Source: JAICMB01 sp035295125 (GTDB taxonomy: Bacteria > Acidobacteriota > Terriglobia > Bryobacterales > Bryobacteraceae). From it: a stretch of DNA of 64,000 nucleotides. This document shows, piece after piece, positions 1-8,439 of the stretch; position 1 is the first letter of the stretch, and every line of letters starts with the position of its first letter. The notes under the pieces are model-generated. The model worked only from the letters and a program-made list of their open reading frames with translations, was not told where the DNA came from and made no database searches. The stretch spans positions 62,001 to 126,000 of the forward strand of contig DATGJP010000056.1 of assembly GCA_035295125.1 (NCBI GenBank), in the 5' to 3' direction. Both the position numbers and the translations under genes were made by a program.

Positions 1-2
1 CG

Positions 3-1361
3 TTCCATTACATGTGGCGCTACAGCTACAACCTGCGCGCGTTGTATGAAACTCCTGCGATTGCGGAGGCGGAGTCGCGTGAGAATGGGCGGGTTGCGGG
101 CCCGCTGATCGAGGAAGTGCGGTCTTCTGGGCGCACGATACTCACCGAGGCGGAGTCTAAGCGGCTGCTGAAGGCGTACGGGATTCCGGTGGTCGAGACG
201 CTGCTTGCCGAGAGCGAAGATGCCGCGGTCGAGGCAGCCGATAAGATCGGGTATCCGGTTGTACTGAAGCTCAACTCCAAAACGATCACGCATAAGACCG
301 ATGTCGGCGGGGTGAAGCTCAGCCTGCGCGATGAACCGGCCGTTCGCGACGCGTTCCAGTCGATTCAGAAATCCGTGACCGAAAAAGCCGGCGCCGAGCA
401 CTTCGGCGGCGTCAGCGTGCAGCCGATGATCTCGTCGGAAGGTTACGAGCTGATTCTGGGCAGCAGTATCGATCCGCAATTCGGGCCGGTCTTGTTGTTC
501 GGCACGGGCGGCCAACTCGTGGAAGTGTTCAAGGATAAGGCCCTGGGGCTGCCGCCGTTGAATACGACGCTCGCACGGCGCATGATGGAGCAAACGCAGA
601 TCTTCAAGGCGCTTCAAGGCGTTCGCGGGCGCAAGCCGGTGGATATCGGGGCGCTGGAACGGCTGCTGGTGCTCTTTAGCGAGCTTATCGTGGAACAGCC
701 CGCGATCAAAGAAATTGACATCAACCCGCTGCTGGCGTCACCCGAGCGCCTGATTGCTCTTGATGCCCGGGTGGTCTTGCATGAGGCAGGCAAGAATGCA
801 TCCCAGCTTCCGAAACCTGCGATTCGTCCGTATCCGCGGCGGTTCCAGAAAACCGCGACCTTGACGGATGGGTCGATCCTGCACCTGCGGGCGATCCGTC
901 CTGAAGACGAACCCAAGCTGGTGCGCTTCCACTACACGCTGTCCGAACACAGCGTCTATATGCGCTACTTCCACTGGATGAAGCTCGAACAGCGGACGCA
1001 GCACGAGCGGCTGACGCGCATGTGCTTCATTGACTATGACCGCCAGATGGCGTTCGTGGCCGAGTGGACCGATCCGAAGACCGGCGAGCAGCAGATTGTC
1101 GGCGTCGGCCGCCTGGTGAAGCAGCACAATCCGCAGGATGCCGAGCTGGCGGTCATCGTGAGCGATGCGTTCCAGCGGCGGGGAGTTGGGGCGATGCTGA
1201 TGGAGCAGCTCATCGAGTTCGCCAAAGCCGAAAAGCTGGACCGGATCACCGGCACGGTGCTGTTCGAAAATCGGCCGATGCGGAAGCTCTTCGACCGCTT
1301 CGGATTCACGGCGAAGCAGGGCGCCGATCGAGAGGCCCTGGACGCCGAGCTTCGGCTTTGA
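3..1361 (+). CDS. PatZ-type acyltransferase, 3' part: ATP-grasp (NDP-forming acyl-CoA synthetase) plus GNAT domain
   Basis: The reading frame is open from the first bases of the window, so this is the C-terminal half of a longer gene. About 450 residues are visible. Residues about 35-265 form the ATP-grasp beta part of NDP-forming acyl-CoA synthetases (AYGIPVVET, GYPVVLKLNS, the EIDINPLL end motif). Residues about 285-440 are a GNAT acetyltransferase with the acetyl-CoA loop in QRRGVGAMLMEQL. Family members of about 900 residues add a CoA-binding domain at the N-terminus and include the protein acetyltransferase Pat/PatZ, which silences acetyl-CoA synthetase by lysine acetylation. The first ATG in view (12) lies inside the conserved HYMWRYSYN stretch, so it is not the true start. 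Convergent with pheA. Confidence 0.85.
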   Translation, partial: FHYMWRYSYNLRALYETPAIAEAESRENGRVAGPLIEEVRSSGRTILTEAESKRLLKAYGIPVVETLLAESEDAAVEAADKIGYPVVLKLNSKTITHKTDVGGVKLSLRDEPAVRDAFQSIQKSVTEKAGAEHFGGVSVQPMISSEGYELILGSSIDPQFGPVLLFGTGGQLVEVFKDKALGLPPLNTTLARRMMEQTQIFKALQGVRGRKPVDIGALERLLVLFSELIVEQPAIKEIDINPLLASPERLIALDARVVLHEAGKNASQLPKPAIRPYPRRFQKTATLTDGSILHLRAIRPEDEPKLVRFHYTLSEHSVYMRYFHWMKLEQRTQHERLTRMCFIDYDRQMAFVAEWTDPKTGEQQIVGVGRLVKQHNPQDAELAVIVSDAFQRRGVGAMLMEQLIEFAKAEKLDRITGTVLFENRPMRKLFDRFGFTAKQGADREALDAELRL

Positions 1362-1366
1362 CGGTG

Positions 1367-1388
1367 GCACAGGCGGTTTCGCCTGTGC
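1367..1388 (+). repeat. REP-like hairpin, copy 1
   Basis: A perfect 9-bp stem: GCACAGGCG (1367-1375), loop GTTT, then CGCCTGTGC (1380-1388). It sits six bases after the stop of the acyltransferase gene, in the gap before the convergent pheA. Two related copies occur at 6173 and 18468 in the same orientation. There is no T-tract, so it is not a textbook intrinsic terminator. The rest of the gap (1389-1525) holds nothing I can support. Confidence 0.75.
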
Positions 1389-1525
1389 ACTCTCTTCGTG
1401 TCTCGGCTTTCACAGTTTGATAATCGGGATTCCGGCGTCCGCTGAGCCCACGATTCCGAGCTTGTGCCAGCATTCCGGCCCGCGCCAGGGGAGTCAGTTC
1501 CCGTTTGAGGGTCAAATTGGCGGTT

Positions 1526-2365
1526 TTAATGCCCGCGCGGATAGGTGCCTAACACACGGATGAAGTCCGCGAGCTCCGCCAGATGCCCGAGGGCCTTCTG
1601 CACATGCGGGTCCTGCTCGCGACCCTCAAAGTCCAGGTAGAACAAGTACTCCCATGGCTTGCCACGCAGGGGACGCGACTCGATCTTTACGATGTTCAGG
1701 TCGCGCAGAGCGAATACGCTCAGGCTGCGGAACAGCGCTCCGGGTGTATTCCTCGTCGTGAACACCAGCGAGGTCTTCCAAACCTTGACGTCGCGCGGTG
1801 GAGGCAGCACGGGCTTCTTGGCATTGAGCAGGAAGAAGCGAGTGAAATTCTGGCGATCATCTTCGATCGACCGGCGGAGAATCTTGCCGCCATAAATCGA
1901 TGCCGCGACCGACGCAGCGATGCCTGCAGCGTCTTTCAAACCTTCCTCGATCACCATCTTCACGCTGCCTGCAGTGTCGTAGAAGGGCACTTTCTCGACC
2001 TGCGGATTCGTTTTGAAAAACGAGAGGCACTGATTCAACGCGACGGGGTGCGAGAAGACCCGCTTCACCTGTCGAAAACTGACACCCTGCGGCGCAATGA
2101 GGTTATGAATGATGCGGACGCTGGTCTCCGCCACGATTCGCACTTTGAAATGCAGCAGATGATCGTAGTTTTCGTGAACTGAGCCGGCCAGCGTGTTTTC
2201 AATAGGAAGAACCGCGGCGTCGATCGCGGCTTTGTCCAAAGCCTGGAACACCTCTTCGAAGCGCTGGAACGGGGCTACGTCTACGGTGTCGGCGAAGATC
2301 TGACGCACGGCCTCCTGGCTGAACGCGCCCAGGTCGCCCTGGAATCCAATTCTTCTTTTTTTCAT
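1526..2365 (-). CDS. pheA: Prephenate dehydratase
   Basis: Converts prephenate to phenylpyruvate, the committed step to phenylalanine. About 279 residues. Residues 1-185 form the dehydratase domain, opening with RRIGFQGDLGAFSQEA and including the ENTLAGSVHENYDHL and NFTRFF stretches. Residues about 195-275 form an ACT domain (NTPGALFRSLSVFA) with the ESRP motif associated with phenylalanine feedback. There is no chorismate mutase domain, so this is the monofunctional type. I chose the ATG at 2365 because it overlaps the ubiX stop as ATGA and begins directly with the family N-terminus. A start at 2392 would add nine unrelated residues. Confidence 0.92.
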   Translation of the reverse strand: MKKRRIGFQGDLGAFSQEAVRQIFADTVDVAPFQRFEEVFQALDKAAIDAAVLPIENTLAGSVHENYDHLLHFKVRIVAETSVRIIHNLIAPQGVSFRQVKRVFSHPVALNQCLSFFKTNPQVEKVPFYDTAGSVKMVIEEGLKDAAGIAASVAASIYGGKILRRSIEDDRQNFTRFFLLNAKKPVLPPPRDVKVWKTSLVFTTRNTPGALFRSLSVFALRDLNIVKIESRPLRGKPWEYLFYLDFEGREQDPHVQKALGHLAELADFIRVLGTYPRGH

Positions 2366-2937
2366 TCGCTGTCTGCTCGTCCCCCATTCCACCGATGTGC
2401 GCCGGCTGCCGGCAGGCCCAGCAAATCGAGCACACGGTCGACACTATGATCCACCAGGTCGAGCACGGTTTGCGGCTGGGTGTAGAAACCGGGGATCGGC
2501 GGTGCGATGATGGCGCCCATTTCTGTTAAGGCCACCATGGTCCGCAGATGGCCGAGGTGAAAAGGGCTCTCGCGCACCATGAGGATGAGTTTTCGACGCT
2601 CCTTCAGGCAGACATCCGCTGCACGCAACAGAAGGTTGGACGTAACGCCTGTGGCAATGGCGCTCATGCTTTGAATGGAGCAGGGTCCAATAACCATGCC
2701 ATGAGTAATGAAGGAACCGCTGGCCAGGCAGGCGCCAATGTCCTCCAGAGGGTACCAGAAACTCGCGAGAGTCTTGAAATCGGCGGCGGTGCGGCCCGTT
2801 TCGAGGTAGGCAGTGCGCTCCCCGGCGCGGCTCAGAATCAAGTGGGTTTCAACCCCGGACTGGGCGTGCAGTTTTTCAAGCAACCGGTACCCGTAAATGG
2901 AGCCGCTAGCACCGGAGATACCGACGACTATTCGCAA
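2362..2937 (-). CDS. ubiX: UbiX-family flavin prenyltransferase
   Basis: Makes prenylated FMN, the cofactor of UbiD-type decarboxylases. 191 residues, the usual family length. The N-terminal GISGASGSIYG is the flavin-binding loop of the flavoprotein fold. The middle has GPCSIQSMSAIATG, and the end has the RESPFHLGHLRTM and IIAPPIPGFYTQP stretches typical of UbiX/Pad1. Its stop overlaps the pheA start (ATGA), so the two are translationally coupled. No ubiD is in the window. The partner could be a menaquinone-pathway or aromatic decarboxylase elsewhere. Confidence 0.9.
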   Translation of the reverse strand: MRIVVGISGASGSIYGYRLLEKLHAQSGVETHLILSRAGERTAYLETGRTAADFKTLASFWYPLEDIGACLASGSFITHGMVIGPCSIQSMSAIATGVTSNLLLRAADVCLKERRKLILMVRESPFHLGHLRTMVALTEMGAIIAPPIPGFYTQPQTVLDLVDHSVDRVLDLLGLPAAGAHRWNGGRADSE

Positions 2938-2963
2938 ATTAGCTCCTCAGACCGAACCCACGC

Positions 2964-3002
2964 GTTCCGAAAACGGAACACATTAGCAGGCAATGCTATA
3001 AT
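2964..3002 (+). promoter_or_regulatory. Extended -10 promoter overlapped by a palindrome, upstream of the XRE regulator
   Basis: TATAAT at 2997-3002 is preceded by TG one base away, giving an extended -10. Seventeen bases upstream, where the -35 should be, lies the right arm of the palindrome GTTCCG-AAAA-CGGAAC (2964-2979). The -35 hexamer itself is poor. The palindrome is well placed to be an operator, most simply for the regulator encoded downstream from 3080. That binding is inferred. It also lies in the divergent gap before ubiX. Confidence 0.6.
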
Positions 3003-3079
3003 TTTCTCGCTTACCCGGTTTTCCGCTTCCGGTGGCAGTCCGCTGCGGCCCGCAGGTGGACTGGGACCAGCATCATAAC

Positions 3080-3895
3080 ATGGATGAGGACCCTCCTACG
3101 CAAAGCGCGAGCCCCGGTCAGAGACTCCGGGAGGCCCGCGAACGACTGAGACTCAGTTTTCGGCAGGTGGAGGATGCGAGTAAAAGGCTTGCAGAGAAGC
3201 ATGGAAATGAGGATTATCTTCTAAGCCTCGCACGCCTTTCGGACTTCGAGAGAAACGACGTTGTTCCGGGCATCCACAAGCTGTATTCGCTTTGTGCAAT
3301 CTATCGTTTAGACTATGTTGATGTCTTGAGCTGGTACGGAGTTGCGCCGGCTGGCCTGCCGGCCGATTGGGGTGAGGTGGAGGTTTATTCGACCCATTTG
3401 GTTGGCATGACAAGTTTGCCGGCTGGAACGGTGATCGCTCCGATTGCCGTCGATCCGGTGTCGGACTACGACGCCACCATTTACGTAAGCAGGATTATCC
3501 AGAAATGGGGGCCGGTGCCGGCGGCCGCCTTGGCGGGAAGTGAGCCAACTCGCCGAAGATATGGCCTGATTGGTACCACAGACTGCTTCATGTATCCCCT
3601 TCTACGTCCTGGATGTCTGGTCGAAATCGATGAAAATAAGACGGATATTCATAACGAGAGCTGGGATAACGAGTATGAGCGCCCCATCTATTTCGTGGAA
3701 CATCGCGACGGATACGTGTGTGGATGGTGCAGCCGCTCTGGCGAACAACTGGTTCTTGTTCCGCATCCGCTTTCCGGGATGGACCACCGTATCTTTGCTT
3801 TCTCCGATGTACGGGTTATCGGTCAAGTGATCGGGCTCGCGATGCGCCTCGAACGGGTGGGAGAAGTCGCTAAGAAACGCCGTACTCGTTCTTGA
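3080..3895 (+). CDS. XRE-family transcriptional regulator with S24/LexA-like C-terminal domain
   Basis: About 271 residues from the ATG at 3080. Residues about 10-85 form an extended XRE helix-turn-helix (QRLREARERLRLSFRQVEDAS, then LSDFERNDVVPG). Residues about 165-265 resemble the S24/LexA peptidase fold: TDCFMYPLLRPGCLVEID, then YFVEHRDGYVCGWC, and a closing VRVIGQVIGLA. The serine of the LexA GDSM motif is not there (DCFM instead), and no lysine stands at the usual place, so self-cleavage is unlikely. The protein is probably a one-component sensor or repressor. The palindromic promoter upstream suggests autoregulation. Its 3' end overlaps the convergent gene by 26 bases. Confidence 0.7.
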   Translation: MDEDPPTQSASPGQRLREARERLRLSFRQVEDASKRLAEKHGNEDYLLSLARLSDFERNDVVPGIHKLYSLCAIYRLDYVDVLSWYGVAPAGLPADWGEVEVYSTHLVGMTSLPAGTVIAPIAVDPVSDYDATIYVSRIIQKWGPVPAAALAGSEPTRRRYGLIGTTDCFMYPLLRPGCLVEIDENKTDIHNESWDNEYERPIYFVEHRDGYVCGWCSRSGEQLVLVPHPLSGMDHRIFAFSDVRVIGQVIGLAMRLERVGEVAKKRRTRS

Positions 3896-4295
3896 GCGAG
3901 GCCACTATCGCGGCAAACTCAGCTACAAACAGAGTTCGCGCTCGGGAGTTCAGCGGAGGAAGATTGCGGTAGGTGGTCCGGGTTGCCCACTCCTCGATTT
4001 TCGCGCGTTTGATGCCGGGGACCGTGCTCAGGTAAACATCGACGTCTGCTTTTTGAGCATCCAAAGGGAGCGCCTGGAAGTCCGAGAAGACCTTGCCATG
4101 CGCCCGTCGCAATGCGTTGTGGGCCTCGTCTGCGCCGTGATCGAGCGCAAGGCCGTGATGCTGGTATTTTCCCGTGTTCCGGTCCAGGAGGCCAGCAAGG
4201 TAAACCAAGCGTGTGAATTCCGACGGCATTGGCGCGAGGGTGTTCCTCCAGAGATCCGCAGATGCCGTTTGCTCGAGCGTGGAGGTCTCCTGCAT
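3870..4295 (-). CDS. Hypothetical protein, possibly lineage-specific family
   Basis: I do not recognise a characterised family. About 141 residues from the ATG at 4295 (a TTG at 4328 would add 11). It is soluble and mostly helical, with no signal peptide or membrane segment. It has an acidic N-terminus, a middle rich in His and Ala (KYQHHGLALDHGADEAHNAL) and a C-terminus ending in EFAAIVASLKNEYGVS. It lies downstream of the SprT-like gene in the same direction, and its end overlaps the convergent XRE gene. The coding call rests on the long frame in a compact gene layout and on natural-looking composition. Confidence 0.6.
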   Translation of the reverse strand: MQETSTLEQTASADLWRNTLAPMPSEFTRLVYLAGLLDRNTGKYQHHGLALDHGADEAHNALRRAHGKVFSDFQALPLDAQKADVDVYLSTVPGIKRAKIEEWATRTTYRNLPPLNSRARTLFVAEFAAIVASLKNEYGVS

Positions 4296-4363
4296 GTCGA
4301 AGTTCGCGCTCTTGTCCTGATGATACAACGTCGATTGTTCCGGATTCGGAACGGCGAGATATC

Positions 4364-5080
4364 TTACAGATGCTTCAGGAGCTCTTTCGCCTCTTTCCAG
4401 TGCTCGAAATTCTTCTCCGCTTCTTTAAATTCCGGCGTGTGAACGCAGCGCCGTGCGCCGCGATGATCGACAGGGTAACGCAGATGTAGCATCTCGTGAA
4501 ACAGGACATATTCCAACGCAAGTTTAGGCGTCGAAGATTGATCGAGCACCTTGCTGATGATGATCGCATTGTGGCTCGGATCGAAATGTCCTAATAGGGT
4601 GCGCGACCCGCGACGGCTCCAGCCTAGCAATGGACGCGCCATGAGGCCGTTGAAGTAACGACGGTTGAGCTCCTCGAAAATCTCGTCAAGATTATAGTGT
4701 GACCCGGCGCCGCCGGATACGAACTTACGGCCGCGTGTCTGCCGCAAGAGCTGGAGGCTTCGGCGCATGTCTTTGCGGTTGAGATAACGCCGGTAGCGCT
4801 CCCCGTAGATCTTCGACACCGGCTTCTTCACCAGTTTCGAGATGAGGATATAGGCGAGCGATTCGAGGATCGGAGCGGGTGCGCCTTCGAGCACATCGGT
4901 AATGCGAACCGTCATGCGATCCTGCTCCCAACGAATGAAGCTGTTGGCATTTGCGAACGGCCGGAACTCCACGATGATCGCAGGCGGCGGGGTTCGCGGG
5001 CGCAGTTCCCGGAAAACGCGCAGAAAGATCTCCTCCGGCGTCTCAAACAGCACGGCGGCGGGAACGATCATCTTTCCCAT
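4364..5080 (-). CDS. SprT-like zinc metallopeptidase-type protein
   Basis: About 238 residues. The C-terminal half holds the zinc-site helix FHEMLH (an HExxH motif) followed by RYPVDH and, further on, HTPEFKEAEKNFEHW, the SprT/M48-like arrangement. RRYFNGLMARPLLGWS upstream of the site matches the substrate-strand region of SprT-like proteins. No signal peptide or membrane helix is visible, so it is probably cytoplasmic. Start choice is uncertain (TTG 5092, ATG 5080, ATG 5071). Divergent from fabH with almost no gap. Confidence 0.75.
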   Translation of the reverse strand: MGKMIVPAAVLFETPEEIFLRVFRELRPRTPPPAIIVEFRPFANANSFIRWEQDRMTVRITDVLEGAPAPILESLAYILISKLVKKPVSKIYGERYRRYLNRKDMRRSLQLLRQTRGRKFVSGGAGSHYNLDEIFEELNRRYFNGLMARPLLGWSRRGSRTLLGHFDPSHNAIIISKVLDQSSTPKLALEYVLFHEMLHLRYPVDHRGARRCVHTPEFKEAEKNFEHWKEAKELLKHL

Positions 5081-5137
5081 TCTAAGCGCCAAAACAGAAT
5101 GGACCAGACGCGGTACGCTGTTACAGTTGGAGGATCA

Positions 5138-6127
5138 TTGCTGAACGCAAAAATCAGCTCCCTGGCCTGCTATACACCACCGCGGGTGCTTTCGAATTTC
5201 GATCTCGAAAAGATGGTCGATACGACGAATCAGTGGATTCTCGAGCGCACCGGGATCTATGAGCGGCACATTGCCGAACCGGATATTGCCACTTCCGACA
5301 TGGCGGCGGAAGCGGCGAAGGCGGCTCTGCAATTGCGGGGAGTTGATGCCTCGGAACTGGACGCGATCATCGTATGTACGGTAACGCCGGACATGATCTT
5401 CCCGGCCACGGCCTGCCTGGTTCAGAATCGCATTGGGGCAAAGCGCGCGTGGGGATTCGACCTCATCGCGGCATGCTCGGGATTTGTGTACGGACTCACG
5501 ACCGCGGCGCACCTGGTGGGCGCCGGCTCGCACAGGAAGGTGCTCGTGATCGGCGCGGACACGATGTCGCGCATTATCGATTACACGGATCGCGCGACCT
5601 GCATCTTATTCGGCGACGGCGCCGGCGCCATGCTCGTCGAACCTTGCCAGGATGGCGAGCAGGGCTTCATCGGATTCCTGAACGAGATAGATGGTTCTGG
5701 TGGCGATTTTCTCAAACAGCCCGCGGGTGGCAGTCGTATGCCGGCAAGCGTCGAGAGCGTCCAGAACCGGATGCATTTTGTGAAACAGGAAGGTCAGCAG
5801 GTTTTCAAATACGCTGTGCGGAAAATGTACGAATCGTGCCGTGACCTGCTGGACCAGCATGGACTGAAGCCGGAAGACGTCGGCGCCGTTATCCCGCACC
5901 AGGCGAACCGGCGGATCATTACCGCGGCGGCGGAGCGCCTCGGTATTCCGTGCGAGAAGGTGATTATCAATATCGAGCGGTTTGGGAATACCGTGGCCGC
6001 GACGATTCCTCTGGCAACGCGCGACGCTGTGGCGGACGGACGGCTGAAGAAGGGCGATATTGTGCTGTTTACGGCGGTCGGCGCGGGATATACGGTTGGC
6101 GCGAACCTTTGGCGCTGGCAGGTTTGA
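5138..6127 (+). CDS. fabH: Beta-ketoacyl-ACP synthase III
   Basis: Condenses acyl-CoA with malonyl-ACP to start fatty-acid synthesis. The Cys-His-Asn triad is visible: Cys in AACSGF, His in IPHQANRR, Asn in ERFGNTVAA. TTNQWILERTGI near the start and GAGYTVGANLWRW at the end are family hallmarks. An ATG at 5099 gives a 13-residue extension not typical of the family. A strong GGAGG at 5129-5133 instead points to a start at TTG 5138 or CTG 5141, matching the usual N-terminus (KISSLACYTPP). It stands alone, without plsX or other fab genes next to it. Confidence 0.9.
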   Translation: MLNAKISSLACYTPPRVLSNFDLEKMVDTTNQWILERTGIYERHIAEPDIATSDMAAEAAKAALQLRGVDASELDAIIVCTVTPDMIFPATACLVQNRIGAKRAWGFDLIAACSGFVYGLTTAAHLVGAGSHRKVLVIGADTMSRIIDYTDRATCILFGDGAGAMLVEPCQDGEQGFIGFLNEIDGSGGDFLKQPAGGSRMPASVESVQNRMHFVKQEGQQVFKYAVRKMYESCRDLLDQHGLKPEDVGAVIPHQANRRIITAAAERLGIPCEKVIINIERFGNTVAATIPLATRDAVADGRLKKGDIVLFTAVGAGYTVGANLWRWQV

Positions 6128-6172
6128 GGGCTGCGTAACGGTAACCAAAGATCTACAACGCTGCAAAACGTG

Positions 6173-6230
6173 GCACAGGCGGTTTCGCCTATGCGTTCTT
6201 GGTGAGATCCAAAAGCAGGCCAAACCGCCT
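6173..6230 (+). repeat. REP-like element, copy 2 (two hairpins)
   Basis: First hairpin: GCACAGGCG (6173-6181), loop GTTT, CGCCTATGC (6186-6194), with one mismatch. Second hairpin: GCAGGC (6215-6220), CAAACC, then GCCTGC (6227-6232), followed by TTCAC. AGGCGGTTT (6177-6185) is also the reverse complement of AAACCGCCT (6222-6230), so one larger fold is possible. It lies between the convergent fabH and the M28 peptidase gene, and shares its two-part layout with copy 3. Confidence 0.75.
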
Positions 6231-6261
6231 GCTTCACATTTCTATATCCTTCGAAGCTTCG

Positions 6262-8385
6262 TTACTGCAGCAATTGTGTGGCTTGTTGAATGCGGCGATC
6301 CATCTCCGCCAGGACCTCCGCGACGTCGCCTACTTCCTGGTTCGCTTCGGTCCAGTTGCTTGCTTCGGCGGCTTCGCGAATTCCGGGTAGCGTCTTCACG
6401 CCATAGCCTGTATAGAGACCGGGTGCGTAGATCTGGTGCTTGTACCAGTCACGATGCGGCAGGCCTTTCGGCAGTGTCAGGGCGCGCTCGGTGTGGAAGA
6501 GCACCTCGTTCGCTTTCGCTAGCTGCGTCGCTGAATCACGGCTGACGGCCTTGCTCAGCGCATCCTCGTAGGTTGTGGAATCGGTGTCGATCTTTGCGAG
6601 CTGATCCAGCACGGGTTTGAGATTGACCTTATCCCCCGCCTGTTTCTTAATCTCCGCGACGTAGGTTTTCACGGTTTTCGAGAAATCGGCGAACTCGAAG
6701 GGAAGCACGGGAGCGTCGGCGATCCGCATCATGGCTGTGGAGGTGACTTGGGAAAGGGTCCGGCCATAAATGAAATCCGGATCTCCAAAGCGCTTGAACC
6801 ACGCAATGGAGTCGTAGATGGAGTGATAAACGCCGCCCTGATTCGGGCCGCCAAAACCGAGATTGAGGCTTGCAACTCCAATGTGATCGACGAAGGCGAC
6901 GTAGTCGGAGCCTGCTCCGAGGGCCCCTAATTCAAATTCGCGCGGTTTTGACTGATCGCTCTCCTGTGCCGCCGGTGGTGTGCCTTCCTCCCTCTGGCGC
7001 CCGCGAGTCCGAGCCGATTCCAGGAGGCTCTTACCGGTCTTGGGATCGCCAACATCACGGAGCACTTCTTTCATGAACTCGACTAGAGTGTGCGAGCCAC
7101 CGACTCCGAGCGACCCCTGCGCGTTGGTGTCGGAATTGATGTAGAGAACGGCCTTTTTGTTCAACTCGTCGGCGTGCTTTTCGGCCCACTCCGTGGAGCC
7201 CAGGAGCCCAAATTCCTCACCGTCCCAAAGCGCGAATACGATGGTGCGCTTCGGAGTCCAGCCCTGCTGGTGAAGGGTGGCGAGCGCGCGCGCTGTTTCG
7301 AGCAGCGACGCCGCGCCGCTGATGGGGTCGTGAGCGCCATTCACCCAGGCGTCATGATGATTGCCGTAGACCACCCATTCATCGGGATAGTCGCTGCCGC
7401 GAATCATCGCGATAACGTCGTGCAGCGGGCGTGTGGACCAATCGAAGTCGAGCTTCAGGTGAACCGTGGAGGGTCCGGGTCCGATGTGATAGGTGAAGCC
7501 GAGCGCGCCGCGCCAGTTGTCCGGCGCCACTTTGCCTTCGAGGTGTTCGAGGAGCGGTGTGGCGTCCGCGTATGAGATCGGCAGCACCGGTATCGTCATG
7601 ATGGTCTTTGCTTCGGCCATCGTCAGACGCTTGGAGCCCTTCTCCGAGGCCCAACCAGGCGACAGCGGATCTCCGACCGCTACGGGCATATCGAGGACGC
7701 TGCCGCGCTGTGCGCCATCGGGTGGACGCAGTGCGCCCTTGGGGTAAATGTCGCCCTGATAGTAGCCGTCGTCGCGTGGATCGGAGTAGATGATGCAGCC
7801 CACGGCGCCGTGTTCAGCCGCGACCTTGGGTTTCGTGCCGCGCCAGCTTTTGCCGTAGCGAACGATTACAATCTTGCCTTTGACGTCGATGCCCTGCTTC
7901 GCCAGATAGTCGTAATCTTCCGGGATGCCGTAGTTGACGTAAACCAGGGGCGCGGTCACGTCTCCGGACGCTGAGTAGGCGTTGTAGGTGGGAAGCTGTC
8001 CTTTGTCGCCGGAGTCGGGATCTTGAGGGATGACCGGTTCCTTCAGCTTGGCAGTGAAGCGAACCGGCGCTGTGAGTTCGACGACTCGCGTCGTGGGGTA
8101 TGGGATCAGCGCTTCAAAATCCTCGATGCGGGCGTCGAGGCCCCAGCTTTTGAACAGCTCATAGGCGTATTGGGCGACTGTGGCCGACATTGGGGAGCCG
8201 GCGTGGTGCGGCTCGGCGGACATCTTTTCCATGTAGGTGCGGATGCGGTCGGGCTGGGGGAGTTGCTGCGCCTTGGTTTCGAGCTGGTGCTCGGCATTCC
8301 ACTGCGATTCGGGATAGCCGCGGATGGGCTGGTTTTGGGCGGCGAGGGTGAAAAAGCCAAAGAGAAGGAGGGTGGAGAATTTCAT
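6262..8385 (-). CDS. Secreted M28 peptidase, glutamate carboxypeptidase II-like
   Basis: 707 residues with an N-terminal signal peptide (KFSTLLLFGFFTLAAQ). It has a PA domain (about 150-300), an M28 zinc peptidase domain (about 320-560) and a transferrin-receptor-type dimerisation domain at the C-terminus. All expected metal ligands are seen: His in GNHHDAW, Asp in HDPISGA, the Glu pair in DGEEFGL, Asp in NSDTNAQG and His in YHSIYDS. Human GCPII has the same order. The enzyme probably trims C-terminal residues from peptides in the periplasm or outside the cell. It lies downstream of the cyclophilin gene and may be co-transcribed with it. Confidence 0.9.
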   Translation of the reverse strand: MKFSTLLLFGFFTLAAQNQPIRGYPESQWNAEHQLETKAQQLPQPDRIRTYMEKMSAEPHHAGSPMSATVAQYAYELFKSWGLDARIEDFEALIPYPTTRVVELTAPVRFTAKLKEPVIPQDPDSGDKGQLPTYNAYSASGDVTAPLVYVNYGIPEDYDYLAKQGIDVKGKIVIVRYGKSWRGTKPKVAAEHGAVGCIIYSDPRDDGYYQGDIYPKGALRPPDGAQRGSVLDMPVAVGDPLSPGWASEKGSKRLTMAEAKTIMTIPVLPISYADATPLLEHLEGKVAPDNWRGALGFTYHIGPGPSTVHLKLDFDWSTRPLHDVIAMIRGSDYPDEWVVYGNHHDAWVNGAHDPISGAASLLETARALATLHQQGWTPKRTIVFALWDGEEFGLLGSTEWAEKHADELNKKAVLYINSDTNAQGSLGVGGSHTLVEFMKEVLRDVGDPKTGKSLLESARTRGRQREEGTPPAAQESDQSKPREFELGALGAGSDYVAFVDHIGVASLNLGFGGPNQGGVYHSIYDSIAWFKRFGDPDFIYGRTLSQVTSTAMMRIADAPVLPFEFADFSKTVKTYVAEIKKQAGDKVNLKPVLDQLAKIDTDSTTYEDALSKAVSRDSATQLAKANEVLFHTERALTLPKGLPHRDWYKHQIYAPGLYTGYGVKTLPGIREAAEASNWTEANQEVGDVAEVLAEMDRRIQQATQLLQ

Positions 8386-8439
8386 GCCTTAGCGCATGAT
8401 ACCGCGATGCGGACTCTCCACCCTGAGGACGGAAGTTGA

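Noticed and set aside
1306..1515. Small minus-strand frame of 69 codons after pheA
   Set aside because: It runs through the REP-like hairpin and into the opposite gene. No ribosome site or conserved motif.
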